DNA of 39,485 nt from an uncultured Alphaproteobacteria bacterium. GTDB lineage: Bacteria; Pseudomonadota; Alphaproteobacteria; RF32; CAG-239. The stretch covers positions 1 through 39,485 of the forward strand of contig CALXWC010000015.1 of the NCBI GenBank assembly GCA_944392265.1. Direction: 5' to 3'. Numbering within the stretch: the stretch's first letter is position 1; every line of letters begins with the position of its first letter. Positions 1-8,554 of this stretch are shown piece after piece. The notes below the pieces were generated by a model. The model was not told the DNA's origin. It made no database searches and worked only from the letters and a program-made list of their open reading frames with translations. The translations under genes and the position numbers were made by a program.

Positions 1-66
1 TGCAAAATTACATACCCATTTGGTATTAAATGTATTACGATCTCTCACTAACATAATCTTAGTCAT
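1..66 (-). CDS. 5' end of an unidentified gene, possibly a glycosyltransferase (partial)
   Basis: Twenty-two codons run from an ATG at 66-64 to the window edge without a stop, beginning MTKIMLVRDRNTFNTKW. A GGGG run lies just upstream inside the end of the preceding small ORF, and this ATG sits 3 bases past that ORF's stop, so the two may be co-transcribed. A hydrophobic strand followed by charged residues at the N-terminus resembles the start of GT-B glycosyltransferases, but 22 residues are far too few to identify a family. The function is only a guess. Confidence 0.4.
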   Translation of the reverse strand, partial: MTKIMLVRDRNTFNTKWVCNFA

Positions 67-69
67 GAT

Positions 70-375
70 TTACCCCACAACTTTGACGAGAAATACATAG
101 AACAAAACAGGAAATATTAATAATTTAAGCTTATTTTTCAGGCTAAATAAAAGATTATCTTTGATGTTTTGTAAACAAGTACTGATATTGCTGATTTTCT
201 TAGCAAGGATTCCCTTATGACCAAATTGCATAAGATTTTTTATTTTTTTGAAATTATTCACTTTATATACGCCCTCAAAAAGTAAGCCTTTTCTCCTTAT
301 AAAGGAGTTAAGCTTTTGAGATTGATCAACATAATCTGGCTGATCGTTATTATTTTGCGTATACCCAATGAACAT
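70..375 (-). CDS. Small hypothetical protein with C-terminal hydrophobic helix
   Basis: This is a 101-residue ORF that I do not recognise. The N-terminal half is polar and Asn/Asp-rich, the middle is Lys-rich, and the last ~20 residues (about 82-98) are hydrophobic, ending KVVG, which suggests a C-terminal membrane anchor. No strong Shine-Dalgarno sequence precedes the ATG; a GAAG lies about 12 bases upstream. Its stop is 3 bases before the ATG of the clipped gene at the window edge, an operon-like arrangement, and a promoter-like sequence lies at 430-457. It could also be the remnant of a longer envelope or glycan gene. The base composition is very AT-rich, which makes chance ORFs more likely. 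Confidence 0.4.
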   Translation of the reverse strand: MFIGYTQNNNDQPDYVDQSQKLNSFIRRKGLLFEGVYKVNNFKKIKNLMQFGHKGILAKKISNISTCLQNIKDNLLFSLKNKLKLLIFPVLFYVFLVKVVG

Positions 376-429
376 TTAATGACTGTCTTCAAAAAAACCA
401 TCGTTTATTTTATACAATTTTCGGAATCC

Positions 430-457
430 ATATTACATAGATTCATTTTAATTGCAA
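430..457 (-). promoter_or_regulatory. Candidate sigma70 promoter for the 70-375 ORF
   Basis: On the minus strand TTGCAA (457-452) and TAATAT (435-430) are separated by 16 bases and point toward the ATG at 375. The 376-628 gap around it holds nothing else I recognise. AT-rich sequence makes such matches common. Confidence 0.3.
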
Positions 458-628
458 GATAAAAAAATTTTTAATTTTTTCTCCAAAAACAAAGGTTTTT
501 AGCTAGATATAACTCGTTATGCATAAACTTCTAATGCAATATATAAAAGTGTTTTTATCCTTCAGGCTTTTCATTAAATATACTAAAAAAATTAACAAAT
601 CTTCATTCAACTCATGCTTTTTCGATGA

Positions 629-3600
629 TTATCTTTCTAAACGCCTTTCAGCCATACGGATTTGACTATTAGTACGATTTTGAGGACGATCTTTAGGAGT
701 AAATGAAACCTGATAAACTTTTGTTCCGTCACTCATAACGTGATCAATATCACCAATTTTCAAATCTACCAAGCCTCTTGCAGACATTGCCTTCATATAG
801 CGCAAAGACGTATTATCTCTAAGCTCAGCAGACCATTCACCTCCAATAGACTTAACTTTCTTAACCATTTCGTTAAGTAACTTTAATGAGCTTGCATTTT
901 TATCTTTTCTATATTCAGGTAAAACCGCCATATCATAAATGCTATGCTCTTTTTCACTCCAAACCACATACCCGACGACAACATCTTTATCTTTAAGCAA
1001 CAATCCTTGCGGATCACTTTCGGGAAGTTGCAACATGCGATCTCCTTCAGGGAAACAAACATTGGATATTCGTTTCATTGCCGTAATATCTTCATTGAGC
1101 GCTCCAACCACATAAATATCTCCATGATTATAGTCAACCGGTGAAGCATTCGGATTATTAAGCATCAACTTTTGAGTGGCGGCATCTGTATAACCGGAAT
1201 AACAAGAATTTAAATGCACAGGATTTTTCTCTTGTTGAAAATCTTTAAGAGTTGCATCTTGGTTTCCGACCCCAACAGTAATTTTTGCATAATTTTGCTT
1301 AGCTAAATAAGGTAAAGTCTTTTTATAAACATCAATAATTTTAGGAGAATATTGATAATCACCGATAGCTTCAATATTATCAAAACAAAATGCTTTATAA
1401 TATTCCCCGTCTTGTTTAATTTTACTCTCCCAAACCCAAGATCCGGCAACAATTCGTCCATCACTATTTTCGACCACGAAAAGCTGTGAAAAAGGATCTC
1501 TCACTGAAGAAACGGCACAAGTTCTACCAACACCCTCATAATGTTGGCAACAATCTGTCCATTTTCCAAAGAAACCAATTCTGGGATCATCTCTTGGTAA
1601 AAACCTACCAGTCAAGTTATCGGAAGAAAATTGTTGTGAAGAATCAATTAATTCCGGAACTTGCAAACCTTGTTCATAAATTTTTTCATAATTTTTATAA
1701 ACACGTTCATCAATACCCCATCGTGCCGCTTCCGAAGCAAAAGATGGATATTTTGCATCCAAATATTTTTTTGAAGAAACAATCGACAATATGTCCTTAT
1801 ATTTTAATTTTCTTTCTTCTGGAGATAAAACAGACCAAACTTTTGCTACGCCCTCAAATTCGGCAAAAGGACGATATTTTACGCTTCTTTCATTATCGCG
1901 ATAAAACAAATGTTTATCAATAAGCTCCATAAATTTTGCACTATCTTTTCTCAAAACATTATTCGGAAGCCAATAAACAGCATCATGAATATTCATTGTT
2001 TTCAATGGCTCTTCATTTTCTGTTTTAGTTTCATTAATTTCTTTGACCACTTGATTAAATTTATCAACCTTTTTCAAATAACGAAGGTAATCATTCCCAA
2101 AACAAGCTCCCATTTTAAAAGACGCCGGAACCAACCAATTCATATTTGATTGATAATCTTTACGAAGAGCCAAAACTTTTTCATTTTTAGAGTTCGTGTC
2201 AGTTCCGGTAATATCAATATAATATTTCTGCCAAAGCTGTTTGGCTTGCGGATTTTTGGAAAATACTTTCACTAAATCAGACAAAATATCATCATTGTTT
2301 TTAGCCCTAAACTCCAAAATCATAGAAGGAGGAAACATTGCTAACTGTGAGCGCATAAAACCATCAACTTTAGCATTATTTCCCACCACAAAATCTACCA
2401 AACAACGTTTTATTTGATTATCGTTTGCATCAAGGGTTTGCCCTATTTTTTGCAAAACTTCAGAACGATCAAGTTTCAATAAATTATCAAATTGTTCTTG
2501 AGTTGCCGGACGAACAACTATCATCAAAAACTTTTGATATAAACGTATATCTTTTGGAACATTGATATCACCAAATTCCAACTTATAATTTTTAAATTCT
2601 GTTTCTACTGTTTTATTAGTCTGCTGAGTATAAGTTAAGCCCAGCAATTTATCATAACTAAATTGTCTTTGTTTTGCATTCAAATCGGGCCATAATTTTA
2701 CAATTTCTTTAAGATGAACTATCGGTATATATTTTTCATTTCCGGCACCATCTGCTGAAAATAAATTTTTTTCTAAGAAATGCGCAAAATCGGCATATTG
2801 TTCATCAGATAATCCGGATGGAACCCACCGCAAGGCATCTGATAAACGATATTCATTATTTTCATCAGCCAAAGCGGCACGAGCATATTTTTCTAATAAT
2901 TCTTCAGATGGAAACAATTTATGTAAATTTGTAGCCATTCTCAGTGCTGATAAAACATAATCCGTAACTTCCTGTTTATTATCAACTAAAATTTGATCTT
3001 TAGAACATTTAAAATATTTTTCAAACTTCTCAAAATTTTTATTCAATTGTTCTTCATTTATAGAATACATTTCTTTAAATGAAACAGATTGCACCAAGTT
3101 AAAAAACAATTTTTTATCTATATTAGGACAGGTTAAAGATAAAACACGTCCTCTTGTTGAGAAATTATCATGACAATAATGAAGTACGGCTTGTTTCCAA
3201 CCCATTTCTTGTGCTTTTTTCATTTCTTGCCAAAACATGTCTCTTAAATCATTTTTAGAAAGATTTTTCGGATTATTTGCCTGCATATCAGAAAATATTG
3301 CACCGGCGACCATTCTTGCTTCCAAAGGCATCTTGCCTATCATTTGTGCTTCTTTTTTCCAAATATGAGGATTAATTTTCCATGTTTTACAAGCATCATA
3401 TAAATTTTTAACACTACCTAAACTATCTAGCGACACAACACGAGCTTCTACAGCAGAAGCAACAACATCACGCATCCAAGAAGGCATATTTATTTTTGCA
3501 AGCGGCATCAAAGAAGCTGGGTAAAGATTATTATATTCAAAAAAATAAGTTTTAGGTTTCTTATTATGCGTATAAAAAAGGTCAACCACTGACTTCACTT

Positions 3601-4663
3601 GCTCAATGTTATCAGGTGTTTCAAGAAGAATATCATTAATTAACCATGGATTTTGTTTTTTTATTTCTTTAAGTTGTTCATCTGCATCAATCTGTTTTGC
3701 AATTCTGTTTTGTTGGAAGCCTTTATTTGATAGTTCCCAAGCCTTTTTATCTGAGATATCCAATGGAAACGCTTCTTCAATTTTTTTAACCACATCAGGA
3801 AAATCCCGTCTGTCTTCTTCATCAATTGCATCATAACGCCATAATTCGTTTCTATTTGTTCTTGCAAAATTCAAATATTTATCTTTTTCAAGCAACAAAG
3901 AATCAAAAATCTGCTCTGATTTCTGACGAAAATCATCACTTTGCATTGATTGAAATACATCTTCATAAGTATCTTGCTCTGTTGTATCAAATATCTTATC
4001 CTTATATGCCCTTAAAAAAACAAATCGCGCTATATTGATATCCCTTAACTCATTGGTAAAAACTTGTTTTCTAGGTGTTCTGTCTATAAGATTTTTGTGG
4101 TCAAGATAAAAATCCGTAAATTCTTTTCCAAATACCTGATGCAATAAAGGCAAGTGTTTTTCTTGTACCTTGGGAATATCTCGCAATGCATTGATAAGCA
4201 CAATGGGAGAAAAAGAAGAAGAAAGCAACCTCTCAGAATATGCGTCCCATGCGACATCATTTTTTAATGCAAAGTTTAAGTACAAATTAAGAGGCCCGGA
4301 TTTATCGCTTAAACGATAAGATTTTTCCATATTTAATATCAAATTTTCTGCATCTTCGTCATCAAGCTCTCCGGCCATCTTAGACCAAAAAATATTACGA
4401 TGAGAGATTGATACATCATCTTCATGTTCGAACATATTTGGCAATGCGCGCAATAAAACTTCGGGAGAAACATTATATTTTTTAGCAGAAAGATTTAAAT
4501 TATTAAGCTCTGCCAGCTTTGCTTTAGATTTTAAATCATTATCAGATAAAGTACTGTCATCAAAATCTTGTATTTTATCCGTATTAAGAAGAGCTTGTCT
4601 AAATTCCTCAAAATTTTTAAAACCTATTTCTTCTAAATAAGCATCAAAGTTATCTTCAGACAT
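629..4663 (-). CDS. 1344-residue protein with internal repeats and C-terminal tandem GNAT-like region
   Basis: The start is well supported: AAGGAG lies 8 bases before the ATG. Residues 1 to ~1000 look alpha-helical, with no signal peptide or membrane segment. A 62-residue ungapped repeat occurs at about 609-670 and 894-955, sharing a D-A-x-x-W-[VL]-P opening, a [KN]-x-L-F, a KY-x-P and a K-[LV]-W. Residues ~1020-1100 carry WTDCCQ (1035-1040), SWVW (1075-1078) and FDNIE (1094-1098); this strand-rich block reads like a degenerate GNAT acetyltransferase core. Residues ~1180-1317 form a second GNAT-like unit (VVGYVVW, then YDMAVLPEYR, then an N-TSLRYM-A helix). I know CCQ...SWVW...DNIE only as a motif recalled from large uncharacterised and phage proteins; acyltransferase activity is an inference. 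The gene is monocistronic and divergent from gpsA, and no partner gene is adjacent. Confidence 0.85.
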   Translation of the reverse strand: MSEDNFDAYLEEIGFKNFEEFRQALLNTDKIQDFDDSTLSDNDLKSKAKLAELNNLNLSAKKYNVSPEVLLRALPNMFEHEDDVSISHRNIFWSKMAGELDDEDAENLILNMEKSYRLSDKSGPLNLYLNFALKNDVAWDAYSERLLSSSFSPIVLINALRDIPKVQEKHLPLLHQVFGKEFTDFYLDHKNLIDRTPRKQVFTNELRDINIARFVFLRAYKDKIFDTTEQDTYEDVFQSMQSDDFRQKSEQIFDSLLLEKDKYLNFARTNRNELWRYDAIDEEDRRDFPDVVKKIEEAFPLDISDKKAWELSNKGFQQNRIAKQIDADEQLKEIKKQNPWLINDILLETPDNIEQVKSVVDLFYTHNKKPKTYFFEYNNLYPASLMPLAKINMPSWMRDVVASAVEARVVSLDSLGSVKNLYDACKTWKINPHIWKKEAQMIGKMPLEARMVAGAIFSDMQANNPKNLSKNDLRDMFWQEMKKAQEMGWKQAVLHYCHDNFSTRGRVLSLTCPNIDKKLFFNLVQSVSFKEMYSINEEQLNKNFEKFEKYFKCSKDQILVDNKQEVTDYVLSALRMATNLHKLFPSEELLEKYARAALADENNEYRLSDALRWVPSGLSDEQYADFAHFLEKNLFSADGAGNEKYIPIVHLKEIVKLWPDLNAKQRQFSYDKLLGLTYTQQTNKTVETEFKNYKLEFGDINVPKDIRLYQKFLMIVVRPATQEQFDNLLKLDRSEVLQKIGQTLDANDNQIKRCLVDFVVGNNAKVDGFMRSQLAMFPPSMILEFRAKNNDDILSDLVKVFSKNPQAKQLWQKYYIDITGTDTNSKNEKVLALRKDYQSNMNWLVPASFKMGACFGNDYLRYLKKVDKFNQVVKEINETKTENEEPLKTMNIHDAVYWLPNNVLRKDSAKFMELIDKHLFYRDNERSVKYRPFAEFEGVAKVWSVLSPEERKLKYKDILSIVSSKKYLDAKYPSFASEAARWGIDERVYKNYEKIYEQGLQVPELIDSSQQFSSDNLTGRFLPRDDPRIGFFGKWTDCCQHYEGVGRTCAVSSVRDPFSQLFVVENSDGRIVAGSWVWESKIKQDGEYYKAFCFDNIEAIGDYQYSPKIIDVYKKTLPYLAKQNYAKITVGVGNQDATLKDFQQEKNPVHLNSCYSGYTDAATQKLMLNNPNASPVDYNHGDIYVVGALNEDITAMKRISNVCFPEGDRMLQLPESDPQGLLLKDKDVVVGYVVWSEKEHSIYDMAVLPEYRKDKNASSLKLLNEMVKKVKSIGGEWSAELRDNTSLRYMKAMSARGLVDLKIGDIDHVMSDGTKVYQVSFTPKDRPQNRTNSQIRMAERRLER

Positions 4664-4701
4664 GGCAACTTCTCCTTCTTGAATACATAATACTTAAATG
4701 G

Positions 4702-4730
4702 ATAATATCATTTTTTTTACAACAAGTAAA
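4702..4730 (-). promoter_or_regulatory. Candidate sigma70 promoter for the 1344-residue protein gene
   Basis: On the minus strand TTTACT (4730-4725) and TATTAT (4707-4702) have an exact 17-base spacer. The -10 lies about 40 bases upstream of the ATG, which fits a short leader containing the AAGGAG. Confidence 0.45.
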
Positions 4731-4752
4731 GTTTTCATCGCTCCCAAAAAAT

Positions 4753-4782
4753 TTGCTTGTATTTCATATTGTCATGTATATT
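4753..4782 (+). promoter_or_regulatory. Candidate sigma70 promoter for gpsA
   Basis: TTGCTT (4753-4758) and TATATT (4777-4782) are separated by 18 bases. The predicted transcript start falls about 40 bases before the gpsA ATG. It is back to back with the promoter of the divergent large gene. Confidence 0.4.
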
Positions 4783-4828
4783 ATCTTGAGCATATAGATT
4801 TCATTATGTTGTATTAAAAGAGGTTTTC

Positions 4829-5824
4829 ATGAAAAAAATAGCTGTCGTCGGTACCGGTATTTGGGGAACTGCTTTGGCCTTGACTGCCGCCAGAGCCGGA
4901 AATCAAGTTCTTTGTTGGGCCAGAGAACAAGAAGTGGTTGACGCCATCAATCAAAAACATGTTAACAAGCTGTTTTTGCCGGATATACCTCTTCCGGATG
5001 CAATTCGGGCAACCAATAACATGGAAGATATTTTTGAGTTTGCTGATGTTGTTTTGCTTACGGCTTCCGCTCAGTGGACACGAGCAACACTTAAATTAAT
5101 GAAACCTTTTGTAAAAGAAAGCACCATAATTGTTCTGTGTGCCAAGGGAATTGAAGTTGACACTGGTAAAATGCTTTCTGAAATTGTAGATGAAGAAATT
5201 CCCGAAGCTACAATTGCCATTCTTTCCGGACCGGGATTTGCCATTGATGTTGCGCAATGCAAATTAGCTTCTGTTACGATTGCATGCGCCAAAGATGGTA
5301 TTGCCACACAATTAGCAAACATGCTCGGAACACCGTATTTTCGCCCCTACACCACAACAGATATGATTTCTCCGCAAGTTGGAGGAAGTGTTAAAAACGT
5401 TATAGCTATTGCTTCCGGCATTGTTGAAGGCGCAACATTAGGAGATGGCGCAAGAGCTGCTTTAATTACCCGTGGTTTTCATGAAATGTCTAAATTTGCC
5501 AATGCTTTGGGTGGTTCGCTTACAACCATGATGGGAATGTGTGGTTTAGGAGATTTGGTATTAACGGCAAGCTGCTCTCAATCTCGCAATTTTAGCTTTG
5601 GCTATGAAATTGGTGTTCAAGGACATGCAAAGAAATTAATTGAAGAAAATACACGTACTGTTGAAGGAATTTATACAGCCAAAGCCGTTATAAAAAGAGC
5701 TCACGAACTTAACATTGAAATGCCTATCTGTGAAATGGTTTGTCAAATTCTTTTTAACGATATGTCTCTTAAAGATGCAATGTCAGGGCTTATGTCCAGA
5801 CCATACCGAGAGGAAGGTTTTTAA
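4829..5824 (+). CDS. gpsA: Glycerol-3-phosphate dehydrogenase [NAD(P)+]
   Basis: This cytoplasmic enzyme reduces dihydroxyacetone phosphate to sn-glycerol-3-phosphate, the backbone precursor for phospholipids. The 331 residues match the family length. The N-terminal Rossmann fold is visible as VVGTGIWGTA (GxGxxG at 8-13), followed by LSGPGFA and by GGSVKNVIAIASG, which holds the catalytic lysine. The C-terminal helical domain has GLGDLVLT and the SQSRNFSFG substrate-binding segment. AGAGG precedes the ATG by 5 bases. The gene appears to have its own promoter at 4753-4782. The downstream HAD gene has a separate promoter, so gpsA may be monocistronic, although I see no clear terminator between them. 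Confidence 0.97.
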   Translation: MKKIAVVGTGIWGTALALTAARAGNQVLCWAREQEVVDAINQKHVNKLFLPDIPLPDAIRATNNMEDIFEFADVVLLTASAQWTRATLKLMKPFVKESTIIVLCAKGIEVDTGKMLSEIVDEEIPEATIAILSGPGFAIDVAQCKLASVTIACAKDGIATQLANMLGTPYFRPYTTTDMISPQVGGSVKNVIAIASGIVEGATLGDGARAALITRGFHEMSKFANALGGSLTTMMGMCGLGDLVLTASCSQSRNFSFGYEIGVQGHAKKLIEENTRTVEGIYTAKAVIKRAHELNIEMPICEMVCQILFNDMSLKDAMSGLMSRPYREEGF

Positions 5825-5902
5825 CTTCTGTCTTTCAGTTTCAAAAACAAGACGTTATAGCGTTAAATCTCTATAAATCAATAGATAATTTTGGTTTTGA
5901 TA

Positions 5903-5931
5903 TTGACTTTACAAAATATTGTTTATATAAA
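5903..5931 (+). promoter_or_regulatory. Strong sigma70-like promoter that decides the downstream start
   Basis: TTGACT (5903-5908) and TATAAA (5926-5931) are separated by exactly 17 bases. The elements lie inside the upstream in-frame extension of the HAD gene, which opens at a TTG at 5891, so that extension would not be transcribed from this promoter. This argues for the ATG at 5960 or 5972. Confidence 0.6.
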
Positions 5932-5959
5932 GAAGGCACAAAAATATAATTATAAAATT

Positions 5960-6781
5960 ATGAAAAATACCATGAAAGTAGCTATTTGCTATGATTTTGA
6001 CGGAACTCTTGCTCCGGGTAATATGCAAGAATACGGCTTTATGGAAGCTTTGAATATGAAGGCAGATGATTTCTGGAAAAAATCAGATACTTTATCCGAT
6101 GAAACCTCTGCAGATAAAAATCTTTGTTACATGCTCACCATGTTAAAAGAAGCAAATGCCAGAAATGTTTCTTTCAGAAAAGACAATATGGCAAATTTTG
6201 CAAAAAACATTCCTTTTTTCAAAGGTGTAGAAACTTGGTTTGAAAGAATAAATGCTTACGCGCGTCAACAAGGAATTGAACTTCAACATTTTTTGCTTTC
6301 ATCGGGGCTAAAAGAAATTATATTAGGATGTCCCATAGCCAAAGAGTTTACAAAAATTTATGCTTGCTCGTTTTTATACGATGCCAACGGTGTTGCCATA
6401 TGGCCGGCACAAGTTGTCAATTACACAACCAAAACGCAATATTTATTCAGAATAAATAAGGGCTGTTTGGACGAGAGAGATATTTCGGTTAACGAAAAAA
6501 CACCACACGAACTGCGTGAAATTCCTTTTCAACAGATGATGTATGTTGGTGACGGGTTAACAGATGTTCCTTGTATGACAACGTTGCGTAAATTTGGCGG
6601 TAGTGCAATTGCGGTTTACAAGCCCAAAACTAAAAACGCCAAAAGACGAGCCGAAAAGTTATTAAAGGATAATCGCGTGGACAATATTGCCATTGCAGAT
6701 TATTCTGAAGGTGGAAAAATGGAAAAAATTGTAAAAGCTTGGCTAACCAAAATCAAAGCAGATAGCAATCTGAAATCTTAG
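5960..6781 (+). CDS. HAD-superfamily hydrolase (phosphoserine-phosphatase-like)
   Basis: This is a cytoplasmic phosphatase of the haloacid dehalogenase superfamily with unknown substrate. All four motifs are visible: DFDGTL (Asp12 nucleophile, Asp14), LLSSG (Ser114/115), a lysine near 158, and YVGDGLTDVPCM (Asp198, Asp202). An insert of about 100 residues between motifs I and II forms a helical cap, as in phosphoserine/phosphocholine-type phosphatases. The frame stays open to a TTG at 5891, but a good promoter overlaps that stretch, so I start at the ATG at 5960; an ATG at 5972 (MKVAICYD) is equally possible. Neither has a clear Shine-Dalgarno sequence. A strong terminator follows the stop. 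Confidence 0.9.
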   Translation: MKNTMKVAICYDFDGTLAPGNMQEYGFMEALNMKADDFWKKSDTLSDETSADKNLCYMLTMLKEANARNVSFRKDNMANFAKNIPFFKGVETWFERINAYARQQGIELQHFLLSSGLKEIILGCPIAKEFTKIYACSFLYDANGVAIWPAQVVNYTTKTQYLFRINKGCLDERDISVNEKTPHELREIPFQQMMYVGDGLTDVPCMTTLRKFGGSAIAVYKPKTKNAKRRAEKLLKDNRVDNIAIADYSEGGKMEKIVKAWLTKIKADSNLKS

Positions 6782-6792
6782 TGAACAAAGTC

Positions 6793-6828
6793 AAAACTTG
6801 CTATTCTTCGTTAAGAATAGCAAGTTTT
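6793..6828. terminator. Intrinsic terminator at a convergent junction
   Basis: A perfect stem of about 16 bp pairs 6793-6808 with 6813-6828 (arm AACTTGCTATTCTT) around a CGTT loop. A T-run follows on the plus strand, serving the HAD gene. The antiporter gene ends on the other strand at 6838, so the hairpin may also stop that transcript, with a weaker U-tract. Confidence 0.9.
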
Positions 6829-6837
6829 TTTATTATA

Positions 6838-7797
6838 TCAACCAAAGGTCCAAATATTTCTACTGATGAGCACTTGCGTAATAATATACGCTGTATACAA
6901 AATAAGGAAAAAGCTTCCCTCCACACGACTAATGGTGGCTCTGGTCATAATCACCGGATAGAGTAATAACGCCGCCAAAAGCATAATCCATAAATCATAA
7001 ACAACTATCTGTCTGGAAACTTCCACATCCGTAACAATGGAGGTAAACCCCATAATACAAACAATATTCCAAATATTAGAGCCCAAAACATTTCCAAGAG
7101 CCACGCCATTTTGTTTACGGATAGCCGCCATCAATGTTGTGGCCAGCTCCGGCAAAGATGTGCCAACAGCAATAATTGTTAAACCGATTGTTTCTTCAGA
7201 AATTTGAAAATATCGAGCAATATCAACGGCACCTTTAACCAAGATATCCGCTCCTAAGATAACACCGGCCAACCCCAAAACCGTGGTTGCAATCACAACA
7301 TTCCACCCTTTTGAAGCTATGGGGCTAAGAACTTCGGCACCAAAATCTCCTTTTCCGGAATTAAGATAACTGTAATAAATAAAAGAGATAAGTAAGCAAA
7401 CCAAAACAATACCATGCCAAAGAACCAACTTTCCGCTAATGGAAAACAGGGTAAAAATCACAGTAATCAAAAGCAAAAATCTATAATCTCTTAAAAATAT
7501 TCTTCTTCGACATTTAATTGGGAAGACCACGGAAGACACACCCAAAATCAATAAAATATTGGCAATATTAGACCCAACAACATTTCCCATGGCAATTCCG
7601 CCGGCATTATTCAAGGCTGCTTTCAAACTCACCACAAATTCAGGAGCAGATGTTCCCAAAGCCACAATGGTTAAGCCCACAATAACGGTCGGTATTTTTA
7701 TCTTGTTTGCAATGGCAACCGAACCTCTGACAGTATATTCGGCACCATAAATAAGCAAAACAAGACCAACCAACAAACATATAAACGAACTAAGCAT
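6838..7797 (-). CDS. Calcium/sodium:cation antiporter (YrbG/CaCA family)
   Basis: This inner-membrane antiporter of the Ca2+:cation superfamily probably exchanges Na+ (or H+) for Ca2+. Its 319 residues match the bacterial YrbG/CaxA-type family. The two inverted alpha repeats are clear: GLTIVALGTSAPEFVVS (41-57) followed by GNVVGSNIAN, and GLTIIAVGTSLPELATT (205-221) followed by GNVLGSNIWN. The acidic residues of the GTS-x-PE motifs form the ion site in this family. About ten membrane segments are evident. An AGG lies 9 bases before the ATG. The gene appears monocistronic, bounded by hairpins at 6793-6828 and 7911-7946. Whether Ca2+ is the true substrate cannot be told from sequence. Confidence 0.93.
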   Translation of the reverse strand: MLSSFICLLVGLVLLIYGAEYTVRGSVAIANKIKIPTVIVGLTIVALGTSAPEFVVSLKAALNNAGGIAMGNVVGSNIANILLILGVSSVVFPIKCRRRIFLRDYRFLLLITVIFTLFSISGKLVLWHGIVLVCLLISFIYYSYLNSGKGDFGAEVLSPIASKGWNVVIATTVLGLAGVILGADILVKGAVDIARYFQISEETIGLTIIAVGTSLPELATTLMAAIRKQNGVALGNVLGSNIWNIVCIMGFTSIVTDVEVSRQIVVYDLWIMLLAALLLYPVIMTRATISRVEGSFFLILYTAYIITQVLISRNIWTFG

Positions 7798-7910
7798 TTT
7801 TTTATAAACCTATCAAGCAAAAAACTAATCATAATTTAATTTCAATCTCTTATATCTAAGGATTATTGGTCTGTTCACACAAAGTCAACCACCATAATCA
7901 AATAATCCCA

Positions 7911-7946
7911 AAACAAAAGCCGATTCAAAAGAACCGGCTTTTGTTT
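7911..7946. terminator. Intrinsic terminator-like hairpin
   Basis: A 12-bp stem (7911-7922 with 7935-7946, core AAAGCCG/CGGCTTT) lies 8 bases beyond the stop of the minus-strand 7954-8469 gene. The U-rich 3' arm is favourable, but the run breaks after four T on the minus strand, so efficiency may be moderate. Confidence 0.65.
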
Positions 7947-7953
7947 AACTTTT

Positions 7954-8469
7954 TTAACCTGCACTAAAAATAAGTGTCTCGCTTTTAGATTTTATAATCA
8001 TTTCTAAAACCTTTTGATAGCAAATAAAATCAATAGATTTACTGGGGCGACGATAATCACTTCCCTCCACCCATACTTGTTTGCCATAGGCCATTCGATA
8101 ACGATATTCATTCTCAGATATTGACGTATAAACATCATCGAAAGTCCAATAAATCATCGGAATTTTAATACTTTCTTGCAATTTCACATCCAATGATTGG
8201 AATAATTCTTCAGCCAACAAAACCAAATAAGGATAATTTTTGCTATTTTCAATCAATTTAGGAATAAACTCTGTTTTCAAATTTTGAGGCAAATCAGCCA
8301 TAAAATTTTTAAGCTTTCCAAAACACTCATGCCGTTCATTTTCCAGCCACCATGAAATTTCGCAAAAATATTTTAACAGGTTTTCAATTTGAGGACTCAC
8401 TTTATTAGTTTTACTCAATGTCGACATAAACTCTTGTTTAATAATCGATGGATTAGTTGTCTTTAACAT
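7954..8469 (-). CDS. Hypothetical 171-residue protein
   Basis: I do not recognise this protein. It has no signal peptide or membrane segment and looks like a soluble, mixed alpha/beta cytoplasmic protein. Residues ~20-95 are helical and amphipathic, and residues ~103-145 are rich in aromatics (IYWTFDD, then YRYRMAYGKQVW, then SDYRR). No Shine-Dalgarno sequence precedes the ATG at 8469; a later in-frame ATG at residue 15 also lacks one. The downstream hairpin and an 85-base gap from the fusion gene upstream suggest an independent unit. The length and an even amino-acid composition favour a real gene. Confidence 0.65.
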   Translation of the reverse strand: MLKTTNPSIIKQEFMSTLSKTNKVSPQIENLLKYFCEISWWLENERHECFGKLKNFMADLPQNLKTEFIPKLIENSKNYPYLVLLAEELFQSLDVKLQESIKIPMIYWTFDDVYTSISENEYRYRMAYGKQVWVEGSDYRRPSKSIDFICYQKVLEMIIKSKSETLIFSAG

Positions 8470-8554
8470 AATACAAAAAATTATAGGTTATCAAAGTCAA
8501 AATAAAAAAACTTCTGACTTAAGTCAATAACAAAAGCTTTTTCTGAATACAAAG

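Noticed and set aside
944..4038. Several plus-strand open frames of 66-145 codons opposite the 1344-residue gene
   Set aside because: They lie antisense to a long well-supported gene, lack ribosome sites and have compositions typical of shadow frames.
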